64,000 bases of DNA from Pseudoneurospora amorphoporcata (Eukaryota > Ascomycota > Sordariomycetes > Sordariales > Sordariaceae), in NCBI GenBank assembly GCA_033297205.1, contig MU859178.1, positions 45,040 to 109,039 on the forward strand, in the 5' to 3' direction. Shown one piece after another: positions 48,416 through 59,482 of this stretch. Each line of letters begins with the position of its first letter. Position 1 is the stretch's first letter. Made by a program: the position numbers and the translations under genes. The notes beneath the pieces were generated by a model. The model saw nothing but the letters and a program-made list of their open reading frames with translations, was not told where the DNA came from and made no database searches.

Positions 48416-50096
48416 GATCATCAAGCGACTGGATTCTGAAGCCGACGCGCTTGGACGATGATGACTTCTGGTCGCGTTTGAGGCTGATGGCTTGTTTTCT
48501 CTCAAGCGCCTGTAATTCTCAGCACTTTTGTGATGATGTCTAGATGTATGATTAGCTGCATGCTCCACCCTGAACTTTCAAGGACGGATAGACTCACTTC
48601 ACTTGAAGCGCGGCTTCCTTTTTTGTTGGAGTTGTGTTGGTGATTTGGTTGAACAGGCCGCAAGGTGAATCACCCTCAGTCATGGAAGATTGAATGCAAG
48701 TCGGTACCTAGTTGGTTCGTGCCCCGGTGGTTTCGTCCAGGAATGGCAGGGTGCAAACGCGGCCGGCACAGTGCACGGGCCAAGTCTTCCGCTTCAGTCC
48801 ACAGCGCCCGCCCAGCACCCGTGCAATCAGTGGGATGGCGGGATGCTTGGACCGCCCGTGTTGATGATGTTTCCGTCCCAACCACGGCAGCAGGAGAGCT
48901 GCAAGTCAGCACTGAACAGTTTGCCGATTCGAGTCCACTTTACGAAGAGTCAACGCTTCTGGCCATTGGATGAGGTGCCCGACTGCCGATGTTTCCTTTA
49001 CCGTTAAGGTAGAGATACCTATACACAAGAATAACGATTGCCAAATCCCCTTTACCGGCCCCTATTCTTGATTGATTAGTACAACAACAGACAGATAAAA
49101 TGTCATGGTTGGTGATCATATGCGAGTAGATGTTAGGATCAGATCTTTCCTCTTACCAGACTTCTCTTTAGAAATCAAGTCTCCACATTATGGGTTACAT
49201 ATGTCTTGCCATTTATAAACGGTTGTTGAAGAGGTCCGTGAACGCCAAAACTGAATGGTAGCGCACCATCCTTGCCCTTGCACCTGTCAATGCCCTGCAT
49301 GCTTTCACATGCGTGCGTCGAGGGAGCTTCGACCTTCCAAATTTTAGGGCTCCGTGGACTCCCTTTCCGGTTCCCAGCTTCATAGTAAAACATTCGCGTC
49401 CCACTTCTTCAGGTGCCCAAACAAGGGTCCATTGCATGGAGCTGGAGCGCGGAGCTATGTACCTAGAACTATAGCGAAACCGTAACCCCTTTTTGGTCTC
49501 GGAGATAAACATGAAGGAAGGAGGCGCCATTTCTCCTTTATTTTCACGGGTTTTTACTGAATTAAATGGAGCTTTTTCGGATACTCCGTCCAGTTACAAC
49601 GCCCGGTCACCAATTTCGCGTGCTGCTATAGCTAGGTAGCTATTTTTGTGTGTACGCTACATTGAAAGCTTCCAAGACTCACTCTGGCTAGCTGCCCTTC
49701 TTGTCTCTTGAACAACCTCAACCAACGGATTCATTCCACAGACTCCGTCCAAAAAGGTTTCCTTGCATAAAATGTTATCATACCCTCGGCCTCCACCCTG
49801 TCATTCCGAGGCTTTGACCGTTCAGAAAAACTTGATCTTCGGGGCAGGGTCCGGCGGCGTGCCCCAACCAACGTTGACAGTGACCGGTAGCTAAACTACG
49901 AGCAAGCGCCCAATCCGACTCGGCTTGACCCGGCGATACACCCACCCCCTTGCCACCTTCACACTTTATTTCATGAACAACCATCTACAACACCCTCGTC
50001 CCCCCTCTCGCGATTTAACTTTTGAAAAACATAAAAAAAGGCATTCTTCACGAGCGCCACCAGCTACTTCATCCATTGCCGGCGTATGCTTGCAAG
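48416..50096. promoter_or_regulatory. Divergent promoter region between the PFS2 and DGAT1 genes
   Basis: 1.7 kb between divergent start codons. The last 120 bp before 50097 are C+T-rich, consistent with a leader. Frames here are short and I recognise no RNA gene. Confidence 0.45.
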
Positions 50097-51925
50097 ATGA
50101 GTAGTCCAACGGCGACGGCAACGGGGCTTGACCCCGCTGTCCAGAACGACAACGTCATCCGTCGGGCTCATGGTCCAGAAAACGGCAACACTTCTGATGG
50201 CGAGGCCAATGGCTCCGTTGACAGTGATAACGACACCCGAAAACAAGTGAAGAAGGCAATTCGGAGTAAATACCGTCATGTCGAGGCCGTTCACTCACAG
50301 TCAAGACCATCCTGTCTGAGCCATGACACGACTGAGAGCCCCAGCTTCCTCGGGTTCCGCAACTTGATGGTCATTGTGTTGGGTAAACATTGACAATCCT
50401 ACGCCTTTTACATCTGAGCTGGGCAAGTTGGCTAACAATAAGGCGCAGTTGTCGGCAACCTTCGTCTCATCATTGAGAACATTCAAAAGGTTGGCCATCT
50501 CCTACCTCACTTTAACCAGTCTATCTGTACCAGACAGCTAACGTCCTCACCAGTACGGCGTCCTAATCTGCATTGGCTGCCATGACTTCCGCAAATCCGA
50601 CATCAACATCGGTCTGCTCCTCTACTTCCTGATCCCCTGCCACCTCTTCATCGCCTACATCATCGAGTACTACGCCGCCGTCCAGGCCCGTGCCGAGCGT
50701 AATGTAGCCGGCAAGGACAAGAAAGCAGAGAATCACCAAGACGGCACCAGCAGCCCAACCGAAGAACAGCACCGCAAGTTCCAGTCCACCTGGAAACTCG
50801 TCCGCCTCCTACACGCCATTAACGTGACCACCGCCCTCGCCCTCACTTCGTACGTGGTCTACTACCACATCCACCACCCTTTGATCGGCACCCTGACGGA
50901 GGTGCACGCCATCGTGGTCTGGCTCAAAACGGCCTCGTACGCCTTCACTAACCGCGACCTGCGACATGCCTACCTGCACCCCGCTCGCGGAGAGCTCGAC
51001 GCCTTGCCGGAGCTGTACGCGCAGTGTCCCTACCCGGAGAACATCACCATGGGCAACCTCTGCTACTTCTGGTGGGCTCCGACACTGGTCTACCAGCCCG
51101 TCTATCCACGCACCCACAAGATCCGCTGGAGCTTCGTGGCCAAGCGGTGTGGCGAGGTGGTTTGCTTGAGCGTGTTCATCTGGTTCACGAGCGCGCAGTA
51201 CGCTGCTCCCGTACTGCGCAACTCGCTGGACAAGATCGCTTCGCTCGATATCCCGAGCATCGTCGAGCGCCTGCTGAAGCTAAGCACCATTTCCTTGATC
51301 ATCTGGCTGGCGGGTTTCTTTGCGCTATTCCAAAGCTTTTTGAACGCGCTGTCGGAGGTGACAAGGTTTGCCGACCGCTCATTTTATGATGAGTGGTGGA
51401 ATAGTGAAAGTCTGGGCGTGTACTGGCGCACGTGGAACAAGCCGGTTTACCAATACTTCAAGCGCCATGTGTACTCGCCGATGCGGTCGAGGGGGTGGAG
51501 TAATGGGATGGCGAGTTTGGCCGTGTTCTTTTTGAGCGCGGTGTTGCATGAGTTGTTGGTTGGTGTGCCTACTCACAACCTTATTGGTATGTTTTTTTTT
51601 TTTGTTTTTTTTTCCCCTTCAATTTTTTCACAGTCGTTGGGACGATAATGTTTAACTAACACAAACCGCAGGCGTTGCTTTCCTCGGTATGTTCCTCCAA
51701 CTGCCTCTCATCCAGCTCACGAAGCCCTTGGAGAAGAAGACGTCTCCCAACGGCAAGCTGCTGGGCAACATCATCTTCTGGGTCTCCTTTACCATCTTTG
51801 GTCAACCCTTTGCCGCCCTCATGTACTTTTACGCGTGGCAGGCCAAGTATGGGAGTGTGAGCAAGATGGCTACTATGCAGCAACTTGTCCAGCAGGGGCA
51901 GGGGACTTGCCCTCCTCTTGCCTAG
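50097..51925 (+). CDS. DGAT1-type diacylglycerol/sterol O-acyltransferase (MBOAT), 537 aa
   Basis: Exons 50097-50382, 50449-50489, 50554-51586 and 51672-51925. The introns carry GCTAACAA and GCTAACG branch sites. The joined protein reads RNLMVIVLVVGNLRLIIENIQKYGVLI across two introns, which is characteristic of DGAT1. Residues 1-80 are hydrophilic. About eight or nine hydrophobic segments follow. FYDEWWN (386-392) is the acyl-CoA-binding signature of the ACAT/DGAT1 family, and the MBOAT active-site His is H441 in SAVLHELLVG. The enzyme makes triacylglycerol from diacylglycerol and acyl-CoA in the ER. The FYxDWWN-type motif and the length favour DGAT1 over sterol acyltransferase, but substrate choice is inferred. 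For exon 2, an alternative acceptor (TAAG) six bases upstream would add two residues in frame. Confidence 0.93.
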
Positions 51926-52303
51926 TTGAGTGCTGTCGGTTTTATTTGATGGTGGAGGAAGGAAAATTTAGACTTAATCGAAAGGAAAGTGTAGTGAGAT
52001 GGTCAGTTATTGTTTCTCGCATCTGTACGAGGTTTCTTGGTAGACCGCCCGATTTGCTATGCCGAGGGTGTTCGAAGGCGTTATATGGGAGCTACAATGT
52101 TACTGTGTGGTCTGGAAGGGACGGATAGGGAACTTGTAGCACAGGGTTTCCCTCAGATTCGTTGAAATGTTTGACTTTGATGAACTACCTGGATCTATTC
52201 TTTTTAACCTGTATGTCAAGTAAAGAGACACCATGCGAAAAGCAATCGCCAACCATAGTCTGGCTGCCTTTCAAGAGCACCACCCCTACACCAGATGTCC
52301 AAG
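51926..52303. other. Convergent 3' region between the DGAT1 and ICMT genes
   Basis: 378 bp of overlapping or adjacent 3' untranslated regions. Nothing else seen. Confidence 0.45.
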
Positions 52304-53227
52304 TCAGGGAACAAACGGAATCTTGGTTCCCACCCTCCTCCGATAGTCCACATACTCCTGCCCAAAAAATTTGACCAGAAACTCCTCCTCATGCTTGATC
52401 CTCGAGCTGAAGAACTTCCACAACACCGCCGCATAAGCCACAAAGCTGATGGCGTTGCCCATGGCCATTTGCGTCCCCAACGCCCACCAAAAGAAGCCAA
52501 AGTAGCTCGGATGCCTAAACTTCCCATATATGCCCGACGTCACCAGAACATGGGCCGAGCTCCGCCGGCGCTGCACCAGGTGGTTGAAGCTCGGTCCCGC
52601 CTGCACCATGGCCACGCTGCGCACCACCTGGCCGCTCGCCGTCAGAGCCAGACCGAGGAGACACAGCAGCGCGCCGGTGCCGAACGGCGCCCACGCGCGG
52701 TTCGGCCAGAAGGTGTTGGTCAACAGACACTCGAGGGTCGCGAAGCCGTGCGCGATGGCGTAGCCGGGCCAGTTGGCCGTGAGTAGGAAGGACTTGACAT
52801 CGGCGGCGCGCGTGTTGTAGGCGGCTGTGGTCCAGAACTCGAGGAAATGGAAGGTTGCGAGGGCGGCGAGGAAGAAGGGCAGGCGCCAAAGAGGGCTCGA
52901 TGTATATAGAAGGGTTGCGCCGGTTGCGCCGACGCCGACGGTCAAGGCGATGCCAAGGCAAAAGGAGCGCGTGGCGATGCCGGCTAGAGACTTGGGTTGG
53001 TAGGGGAAGTAGACTCGGTCGTTGACGAGGTTGGAGTTGGAACTCGCGCTGGTTGGGCTATCCGTTGGGAGGGAGAGGTCAGCTTCTTCTGAAGTGTCTT
53101 GAGCGGCAGTGATGTTGATGTGGGCGGTTTGAGCGCGCGAGTGTCGACGGTTGTGGGCGAGTGGACCGTCACTACAACCAGTAGCCAAAGGCACCGACAG
53201 CGAAGGGCTTGATGGAATTCCAGACAT
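52304..53227 (-). CDS. ste14: Protein-S-isoprenylcysteine O-methyltransferase (ICMT), 307 aa
   Basis: A single exon with a good start context (ACCATGTCT). Residues 1-75 are polar and probably disordered. Several membrane segments follow (from about 85, LGIALTVGVGATGATLL, then a pair around 115-165 and others to about 275). The C-terminal catalytic signature is complete: SGIYGKFRHPSYFGFFWWALG, then IKHEEEFLVKFFGQEYVDYRRRVGTKIPF, the RHPxY and EExxLxxxFGxEYxxY pattern of Ste14/ICMT. The enzyme uses S-adenosylmethionine to methylate the C-terminal prenylcysteine of CaaX proteins at the ER. Ras and Rho GTPases, pheromone precursors and G-gamma subunits are typical substrates, and a G-gamma gene lies 22 kb away in this window. 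Confidence 0.95.
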   Translation of the reverse strand: MSGIPSSPSLSVPLATGCSDGPLAHNRRHSRAQTAHINITAAQDTSEEADLSLPTDSPTSASSNSNLVNDRVYFPYQPKSLAGIATRSFCLGIALTVGVGATGATLLYTSSPLWRLPFFLAALATFHFLEFWTTAAYNTRAADVKSFLLTANWPGYAIAHGFATLECLLTNTFWPNRAWAPFGTGALLCLLGLALTASGQVVRSVAMVQAGPSFNHLVQRRRSSAHVLVTSGIYGKFRHPSYFGFFWWALGTQMAMGNAISFVAYAAVLWKFFSSRIKHEEEFLVKFFGQEYVDYRRRVGTKIPFVP

Positions 53228-54139
53228 GGTAGACTAGTCTGGCGATGCGGTGCAAAGGAGTGGGCAAGGTGGACAAGACAGTTTGGCGACAGAAAGGTGG
53301 GAGGTAGCAAAGATACATATCATATGCTGGCGCCCGGGGACGGCAAAGCCGCAAGAGAGAACAATGGCAAGAGAACCAAACAATAGCATTTAGGAGAGAC
53401 TTACCCATCTTGCGACCACTGGCGCCCGTTGGATGAGGATTCCATTATCTCGGACGCCTGTCAATTGCGGGTTGCCGGGTGCGGAAGAGCTGAAGGTCAG
53501 TCGAGATGCAGTCGAGTAAGCGATTCGCGATTCGGTTGAGGTGTTTGTAGTCGTAGATATTGTTGTTGTGCCCCCACCATTTCCTTTCGCATTGTCCTCT
53601 GACACGCCAACCGATTTCCCTCCCTTGCGTCAAAGGCCGACCAGCAATAGAGACAACAAAGTGGTGATGTTGGGTAGAGGATGCGAAGGTGGAATACATT
53701 AATATCAGCAAATATCAGAACCGCAATGCAGTTCCCTTCGGTCGACTCGGCCCCGGATGGGTGTTGTGCCCCGCCTCGCACCCGCTGACAGCGCTGCGTA
53801 CAGGGCCGGGGTGCTGTGAACGTTATGAGGTGACGCAACGTGGAATCCCTGCAAGCAATCCCAGTCCCATGGAAAGTGCATGTTTACATGGAGCCCCTGA
53901 CGCCTGTGAGGTGCCCTTAGGTAGAGAACCCCGTATCGTCCGGATTCCTGATCGCCATTTCCAGAAAAGGGGTGAGTTGGTCGGGCGGGTCCGATTCAAA
54001 AAACATGCCACTCCCTCCCGGGGCCACCTTCACCTCAACTTCAACCTTAGGCTCTATGCCTGAACAGACGGTGGACGTATGATGAACACTTCCAGAAAGC
54101 GCATAGCTTACTAACCTTGCAGAGAAGCCAGACGTCCCA
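53228..54139. other. Intergenic region between the ICMT and TMEM170-like genes
   Basis: 0.9 kb containing the ICMT promoter (minus strand) and the 3' region of the TMEM170-like gene. The ICMT leader may extend to about 53.7 kb. No coding signal is seen. Confidence 0.45.
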
Positions 54140-54653
54140 CTAAAGACCGCCCTGGATTTTGAAGGACGACAAGACCAAGATGAGCACGTTGACCCATCCC
54201 CAGATGAAGGGGATCCACGTCGACATGGTGAATTCGCCCGCCTTGTAAGTAGCTCCCACGACCAGTCCAACAAGACTTCCGGCCAGCAGAGCCTCGGCGC
54301 CAGCAACAGCAGCATAGAGCAAAGGGACAAGCCAGAGGAACTTCCAGTTGGACTTCTTCTTGCCCACTTGCATCATGAGGGCGATGCCGGCAGCGCCGAG
54401 GTAGACAAGGCCATACATAATGAGGGTCCAGAGAAGCGTGAAGCGCCACATGTCCCCGAGGTCGTAGAGGCTGTAGGTGTCATGTTGAGGAGGCCAGTGG
54501 AGGGAAGGAAAGGGAGGAGTGACATAGCCAACCGGTTTATCGCGCCGGATGATACTGCAGGTGTGGTTGTTAGCAGTCTTCAATACGCCATACAGGGGAA
54601 CTAGTCAAAAGCCGTACGAGGGAGTCTCCATTGGAGATGGTGCCGTTGCCATT
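54140..54653 (-). CDS. Small integral membrane protein, TMEM170-like, 149 aa
   Basis: Exons (minus strand) are 54653-54619 and 54554-54140. The 64-nt intron (GTACGG, GCTAACAAC, TGCAG) splits a Ser codon in METP-S-IIRRDK. Three hydrophobic segments are visible: about 54-78 (FTLLWTLIMYGLVYLGAAG), 86-115 (the FLWLVPLLYAAVAGAEALL region) and 123-147 (IPFIWGWVNVLILVLSS). The pattern of a Trp-rich lead-in, Ala/Gly-rich helices and VGATYKAGEFTMS fits the TMEM170 family. In animals that family shapes ER and nuclear envelope membranes; function here is inferred from topology only. The DTYSLYDLGDMWRFT lead-in is soluble. It is divergent from the PEX8-like gene. Confidence 0.8.
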
Positions 54654-55358
54654 GAGTTGCAAAAATAGAGGCAGGCCAGATGCTGACTATTTTGTTGTGT
54701 GTAATGTCTGAGATTGATTGGTGTAAAGCTTGAAAAGTGGTTTGGTTGGTACTGCCTGATGGTATTGGATAGCCTAGATGGATTCAATAGTGTGGTCAAG
54801 TTAGTGTTTGGTAATGTCTTTCGCGTGCTTGTTGTCGCTGGTCGTGTAAGAAAAGTCCCGTTTGTTACCATTCGTTACTTACAAAATTACAGGTGCCAAG
54901 ACCAATGGCGGGTTACGTTACGGTAAACGACTATTCAATATGGGGCACCCCCGTATCATGGAGTAAAGGCAGCTGAAATGGGGGCGGGAAGATCGGGTCG
55001 GGTGGGCAGCTGGACTTACCTACTTGCTGGAGCCCCAGAGAGCCTCCCGTCCTCACTCCCTAGAGGCACTGCGTACATAGTTTCCTCCTTTCAGTACCTC
55101 GGCCCCGGCAAACAACGTCGGTCGCAACCTTCCATCTTGAATGTTTCTTTCCGCTTGCAATTGACATGACATGGTTCCGCCGTGACTATCATCTCGATTA
55201 GTTGCACATCACTGTTATTACCTGTACATACCGCCCCATTAATCTTTAATATCCGACGACGCATTAACAACGATTGCGACTGCGACTGCGACGGCGACGG
55301 CGACGACGACGACGACAAGCACTACGATAACGGAGGGCGACCGTCCACGAAGCACGCC
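54654..55358. promoter_or_regulatory. Bidirectional promoter region, TMEM170-like / PEX8-like
   Basis: 705 bp between divergent starts. It includes a GAC/GGC-rich trinucleotide repeat (55273-55317) just before the PEX8 ATG. No TATA box is recognised. Confidence 0.5.
55273..55317. repeat. GAC/TGCGAC/GGCGAC short tandem repeat
   Basis: Imperfect hexamer units (TGCGAC, then GGCGAC) grade into GAC repeats, about 45 nt in all, ending 41 nt before the PEX8 start codon. In the frame of the downstream gene it would encode Asp/Cys/Gly repeats if translation began upstream. Confidence 0.85.
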
Positions 55359-57590
55359 ATGTCGGTCGAACGACTTCTGACCAACGTCCTTCGGTTATAC
55401 CAGGACGTCCACGACGATGATCGCACCGAACAGTTATACTCAACCACCACCACGCTGCTGACCCACCTCTCCAACCCGCTCAATGTCACCGTCCTCACCT
55501 CACAGCTGCTCAATGCGCCGGCGATATGGGAGCGCGGCGATGGCATGAGGGCCTGCTATCGCGTCATCAGCATCTTCAACAGCGCTGCCACCCACGTACG
55601 CAAAAAGGAGTTGGAGGCTGCCAAGTTACAGGAGCAAGCCAAACACAAGCAGCCGCCCCAGCCACTTCCACTCCAGACACACCCGGCACTGCATGGGCCG
55701 CCCGGGTCGCGAGGGTCACAGGGCCCGCCGCCAGGCTCGAGGGGATCGCAGGCAGGACCACCGGTGCCACAGGCGCCACGCACCGGTGGCGGGTTGTCGT
55801 GCGATGACTGGGTATCAGCCGTCCTCAAGGGTGCCGACGACAAGTCCAGCAGGTGGCAGCATCTGCTTGTCTTCTGCGGTGTTCTCCTTGGCATGACAAG
55901 TCAGAAAGATCCCAGGAACCGCCATGGCCTGAGCTACTCGATGCGCAATACCGTCGAGGAGGCCATTGTCACCGCTGTCAATCTTGCCCTTCGTCCCCAT
56001 GAGCAACCACACGGGCAACAACGCGAACCAGAGCCCCCTGCTCCCCCAGGCCCGATAGCCCTGGCCCTCACCTACGCCTTCCCGCTACTTTCCAAGGCCT
56101 CCCGCCTCGCACTGGACTGTGATGCCATCGTGCCCGTTGCTCTGAATGGCATGACTGGAGCAGATGGCTTGCAAGACGGCCTGTTCCTCTGCACTATCGA
56201 TGGAGATCTCAAGCAGTCAGGAAACCACTTTACCTGGCAAGAGAGCTCTCCATCTGCTCTTCTTCTCCGCCAGCTTGAGCAAAAGCCTCTGGTCAATGGT
56301 CTTGGACCTCTCTCAAAGGTCGTTGGATTTGCCATCGAACATGCGCGCGACGCCAACGTTGTCCTGCAAGCTCAGAATGACCTGCTCACGTTTACCCAAA
56401 AGCTCTTGCACGAATGGGAGGCTAGCAAGCTCTCGGAAATCGAAATCTCCGAGGAGGAAGTGTACCTTACCCAAGATACCCTACAAGGTCCTTGGGTGGC
56501 TCTGTGGACGCTCTTGAGGAAGGTCATGTATGGCTCAGTTGCTGTGTTGCAGACCATTGTGGCTCGCAGCCTGCTCGATCCTCGGATGAGGAATGATGCC
56601 ATGGCACCCGTCGTGGCCAGCAAGACCCTCAAGGCCCTCCGCTACCTCTACTTCATTTCGTCCCGGAACGGAAGCGATGCCTTCCAGGTATACACCTTCA
56701 CGTACCTTACGTCCGTTGACAACCTGGCGAGGTACTCGGACGCCTGTGCCGCCTTTCTACGCGATACGAAGCCACTTAACCCGGGCACCATTCCTCCACA
56801 TCCCCTTCACAGAACCCTGGACTTGTTCTACCTCAACGTTGCCGAACACCTCCCGCTTAAGCTGACACCCGAGGACTGCGACTCGCTCATTGTGCAACCG
56901 GCCATGGCCTACCTGACTCACTCAACTCCCCTCTCGCCACGCATGCTCGAGTTGTTCGAGGCAGCACACAGCGCTGTCCTTTCGGTTCTCTCGTGCCCAC
57001 ACAACGCACCCGTCACCGTAAAGCTCGCCCCTTTCTATGCCGAGGCTCTGTTCTCGGCCTTCCCCACCCACATCTCACCGCGCCAGTTTCGCCTGGCCTT
57101 CAAGACCTTGATGCAGATCCTCTCGCCCCCGTACCCCATCTCGTCAACCCACCCGCAGCTGGCTGAGACACTTTTAGAGATGGTCCGTTTCCGCATAGGT
57201 GTCGCAAGCAAGGTGCCATTGCCGCCTCCTGAGACCCAAGTCCAGTCGGCCACTCCCGAGCTGCCCGTGTCTGAGCAGAGTACCTTGGTGATGACCTTGA
57301 TAGACTCTTTGCCGTTCCTCCACCTCAAGATCTTTGAGGATTGGCTGACGTTGGCCGCTCATGCTGTGAACCAAATCGAGGACGTGGCCATGAGGGAGGC
57401 TGCCAAGAGACGGTTCTGGGAGATTCTGGTCAGCGGAGAGATGGACGTCGAGAGATCGGCTATTGGTGTTGCATGGTGGGGGACAAAGGGAGGCAGGCAA
57501 GCCGTTCTCTACGGATCTCAAGGAGGACTCCCTGAAGTGCCCATGATGAGTGGTGCCATTCAGAACAACATGGACCGAGCCAAGCTCTGA
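55359..57590 (+). CDS. pex8: PEX8-like intraperoxisomal peroxin, 743 aa
   Basis: A single exon. The frame is open for 59 codons upstream, but the first sensible start is MSVERLLTNVLRLYQDV. The protein is mostly helical. A Pro/Gln/Gly-rich insert lies at about 88-145 and a conserved-looking core from about 150 (DDWVSAVLKGADDKSSRWQHLL) to the end. The last three residues, AKL, form a peroxisomal targeting signal type 1, which PEX8 proteins typically carry. PEX8 lies on the matrix face of the peroxisomal membrane, bridges the docking and RING complexes and helps release cargo from the import receptor. The assignment rests on the overall look (length, helical content, WALWTLLRKVMYGS-like stretches) and the PTS1 end. 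It is good but not certain. Confidence 0.78.
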   Translation: MSVERLLTNVLRLYQDVHDDDRTEQLYSTTTTLLTHLSNPLNVTVLTSQLLNAPAIWERGDGMRACYRVISIFNSAATHVRKKELEAAKLQEQAKHKQPPQPLPLQTHPALHGPPGSRGSQGPPPGSRGSQAGPPVPQAPRTGGGLSCDDWVSAVLKGADDKSSRWQHLLVFCGVLLGMTSQKDPRNRHGLSYSMRNTVEEAIVTAVNLALRPHEQPHGQQREPEPPAPPGPIALALTYAFPLLSKASRLALDCDAIVPVALNGMTGADGLQDGLFLCTIDGDLKQSGNHFTWQESSPSALLLRQLEQKPLVNGLGPLSKVVGFAIEHARDANVVLQAQNDLLTFTQKLLHEWEASKLSEIEISEEEVYLTQDTLQGPWVALWTLLRKVMYGSVAVLQTIVARSLLDPRMRNDAMAPVVASKTLKALRYLYFISSRNGSDAFQVYTFTYLTSVDNLARYSDACAAFLRDTKPLNPGTIPPHPLHRTLDLFYLNVAEHLPLKLTPEDCDSLIVQPAMAYLTHSTPLSPRMLELFEAAHSAVLSVLSCPHNAPVTVKLAPFYAEALFSAFPTHISPRQFRLAFKTLMQILSPPYPISSTHPQLAETLLEMVRFRIGVASKVPLPPPETQVQSATPELPVSEQSTLVMTLIDSLPFLHLKIFEDWLTLAAHAVNQIEDVAMREAAKRRFWEILVSGEMDVERSAIGVAWWGTKGGRQAVLYGSQGGLPEVPMMSGAIQNNMDRAKL

Positions 57591-59482
57591 TTGTTCCTGT
57601 CTTGTCGTCTTTCTTGCATATGGAATAATGACATCTTTCTCTATCTACGTCATTATGGAAGTTTCTCAGTTTCTCAAAATAATACGTCGATACCCCCTTC
57701 TTCTTCTTCTTCTACTTCTTCTTCTTCTATTTGCCAAACCAGTAGTCTTTAGTCTTCTCGCTTGTCCACCCGCCAGCCCGCGGGCTTACGCGGCTGGCCG
57801 TAACACTTTGCTCAAGCTGGTACGCCTTGTACTCTTTTCTTGTCCAACTGCTCTTCTCGTCCGGTTCTCGAACGAACAAAATCTCGAGTCGCAGTTGCGT
57901 CAATGAATGAAGGGCGTGACAGCGTGGCACGCCCAGCTGCTTTGTCTAGTAGGGCAGCGTCATCAGCAGACTAACTTGTTGATCCTATCGATTTTCAACG
58001 TTGAAGCTCATGAGGCTGGATTGATGACGGCTTTGCTTGCATTGCAAACAACATGATAAACTTGGTCATGTTCTCGTGAACAGAACAACGACAACCATTT
58101 GAGAGCGCGTATCTTGCCCACATAACATACGAGAGACTCTACCATCAGTTCACCGTCTGTCCTCCAAACAATATGTGGCGGCGGTAGGTGGTACACCGAC
58201 CGACCGACCGAGCCTTTCATTTCCCCCTCTTCTCCCCGTCCAATTACCGGATCCGCAAAGATGATACAGTTCAAGGTTGTACCTTCCCAAACTTCGCAAA
58301 ACAACCACGCAATCTTGTTTTGTCTCTGTCTCGCTCTTGCCTTCTCTCTTTCTTTCCCTCCGCCGCATGGCATCGTATCCCACCCCACATGATCGGTGGG
58401 ATCGGACAGGGTTTTCGATCATGACATCGAAGGCGAGGCGAGAAGCCATGAGGCAACCACATGGTTGTTGTTTCTGACCGGTTGTGTCCGCGCGTCAAAT
58501 TGTCTCGGGTTTTTTTCTTGATCTTGATCTTTGTTAGGATGAAATGGCTATGACGAGAGCAAACCAAAAGCATAAGAAAAGGCAGATTATGCAGGCTTTT
58601 GGTTACATCACTGCTACTGTGCACGGCAGATTATTCGTCCGGTCGGACCTGGGGATGGGGGAAGCGGTCGGAAGGGGGGAGAGAGGGAGGGAGAGGCAGA
58701 TGACCGACCGACTGAACAAGACAGCTTCTTTTCTCTTGGAATGGAACAAGACAGAGAGAGCTACGATGTGGGTGACCTCCTCATTGGCAAGGCGAAAAAA
58801 AGGCGAGTGGATGGGAATTACTCTTGAGATTGAGCTACTCTAAGTAGAGTCCAGACCTGAGGTCGAAGTGTGGGACATGTTAACCTACCTTAGGTATGTT
58901 GGGGTAACCGGGGACACTTCGGTAAGTACTTCAAAGGCGGCGAGGCGGTATGGTGAGTGGGGGAGGAGGGGGATGGCATGAGACGATTTCGACGTGGCCT
59001 CCTCTCGCCTTGCGGTTGGTTGTCGTATCGTTTGGGTGGGCGGTAAGCGACGAAAGGGGGATTGGATCGTGGAAGAGCAAAAGCGGGAAGAGATGGGTAT
59101 GACTGTGTCGTTTCAAGGAGTGAAGGAATGGTTGCGGTGGTGTTGCGCGGCATCCGTCGCCGTTCTTTTGTGTACAGTGGGGAAAGAACTTGCTTGGTTG
59201 GGGATGAAGGCGTTTGGAAGAGGAGAGGCAGAGGTTACTCAGCAACTTTTCTTGGATGGGAAAGAAGCAGAGGAAGGAAGAGAAAACACAAAGGACGGGA
59301 ACTTGAGCTAGAAGGAAAACTATAAATATCAGGACTTCGCCGAGTTGGAAAAAGAAAAAAGAAAAAAAAGAAAAAGATGTAGAAGAAGAGCATCGAGAGT
59401 CTTTTGTTCTCATTTGTTATAGCATCTTACTACAATCACCACTCAAAACCACTTCTCCGACCCGCCTCGCAACTACATCATC
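57591..59482. other. Intergenic region before the small acidic-protein gene
   Basis: No supported gene. A CTT microsatellite at 57697-57728 lies in the PEX8 3' region. A TATAAATA box at 59321-59328 sits 162 bp before the small gene's ATG. Other frames are short. Confidence 0.45.
59321..59328 (+). promoter_or_regulatory. TATA box of the small acidic-protein gene
   Basis: TATAAATA lies 162 bp upstream of the ATG at 59483, in a sensible position for a leader of about 120-130 nt. It is one of the clearest TATA boxes in the window, which otherwise has few. Confidence 0.55.

Noticed and set aside
48413..48568. Longer N-terminus for the PFS2 protein (start at 48568)
   Set aside because: The frame is open, but the added sequence is low complexity, and family similarity begins at MSYEHRG.
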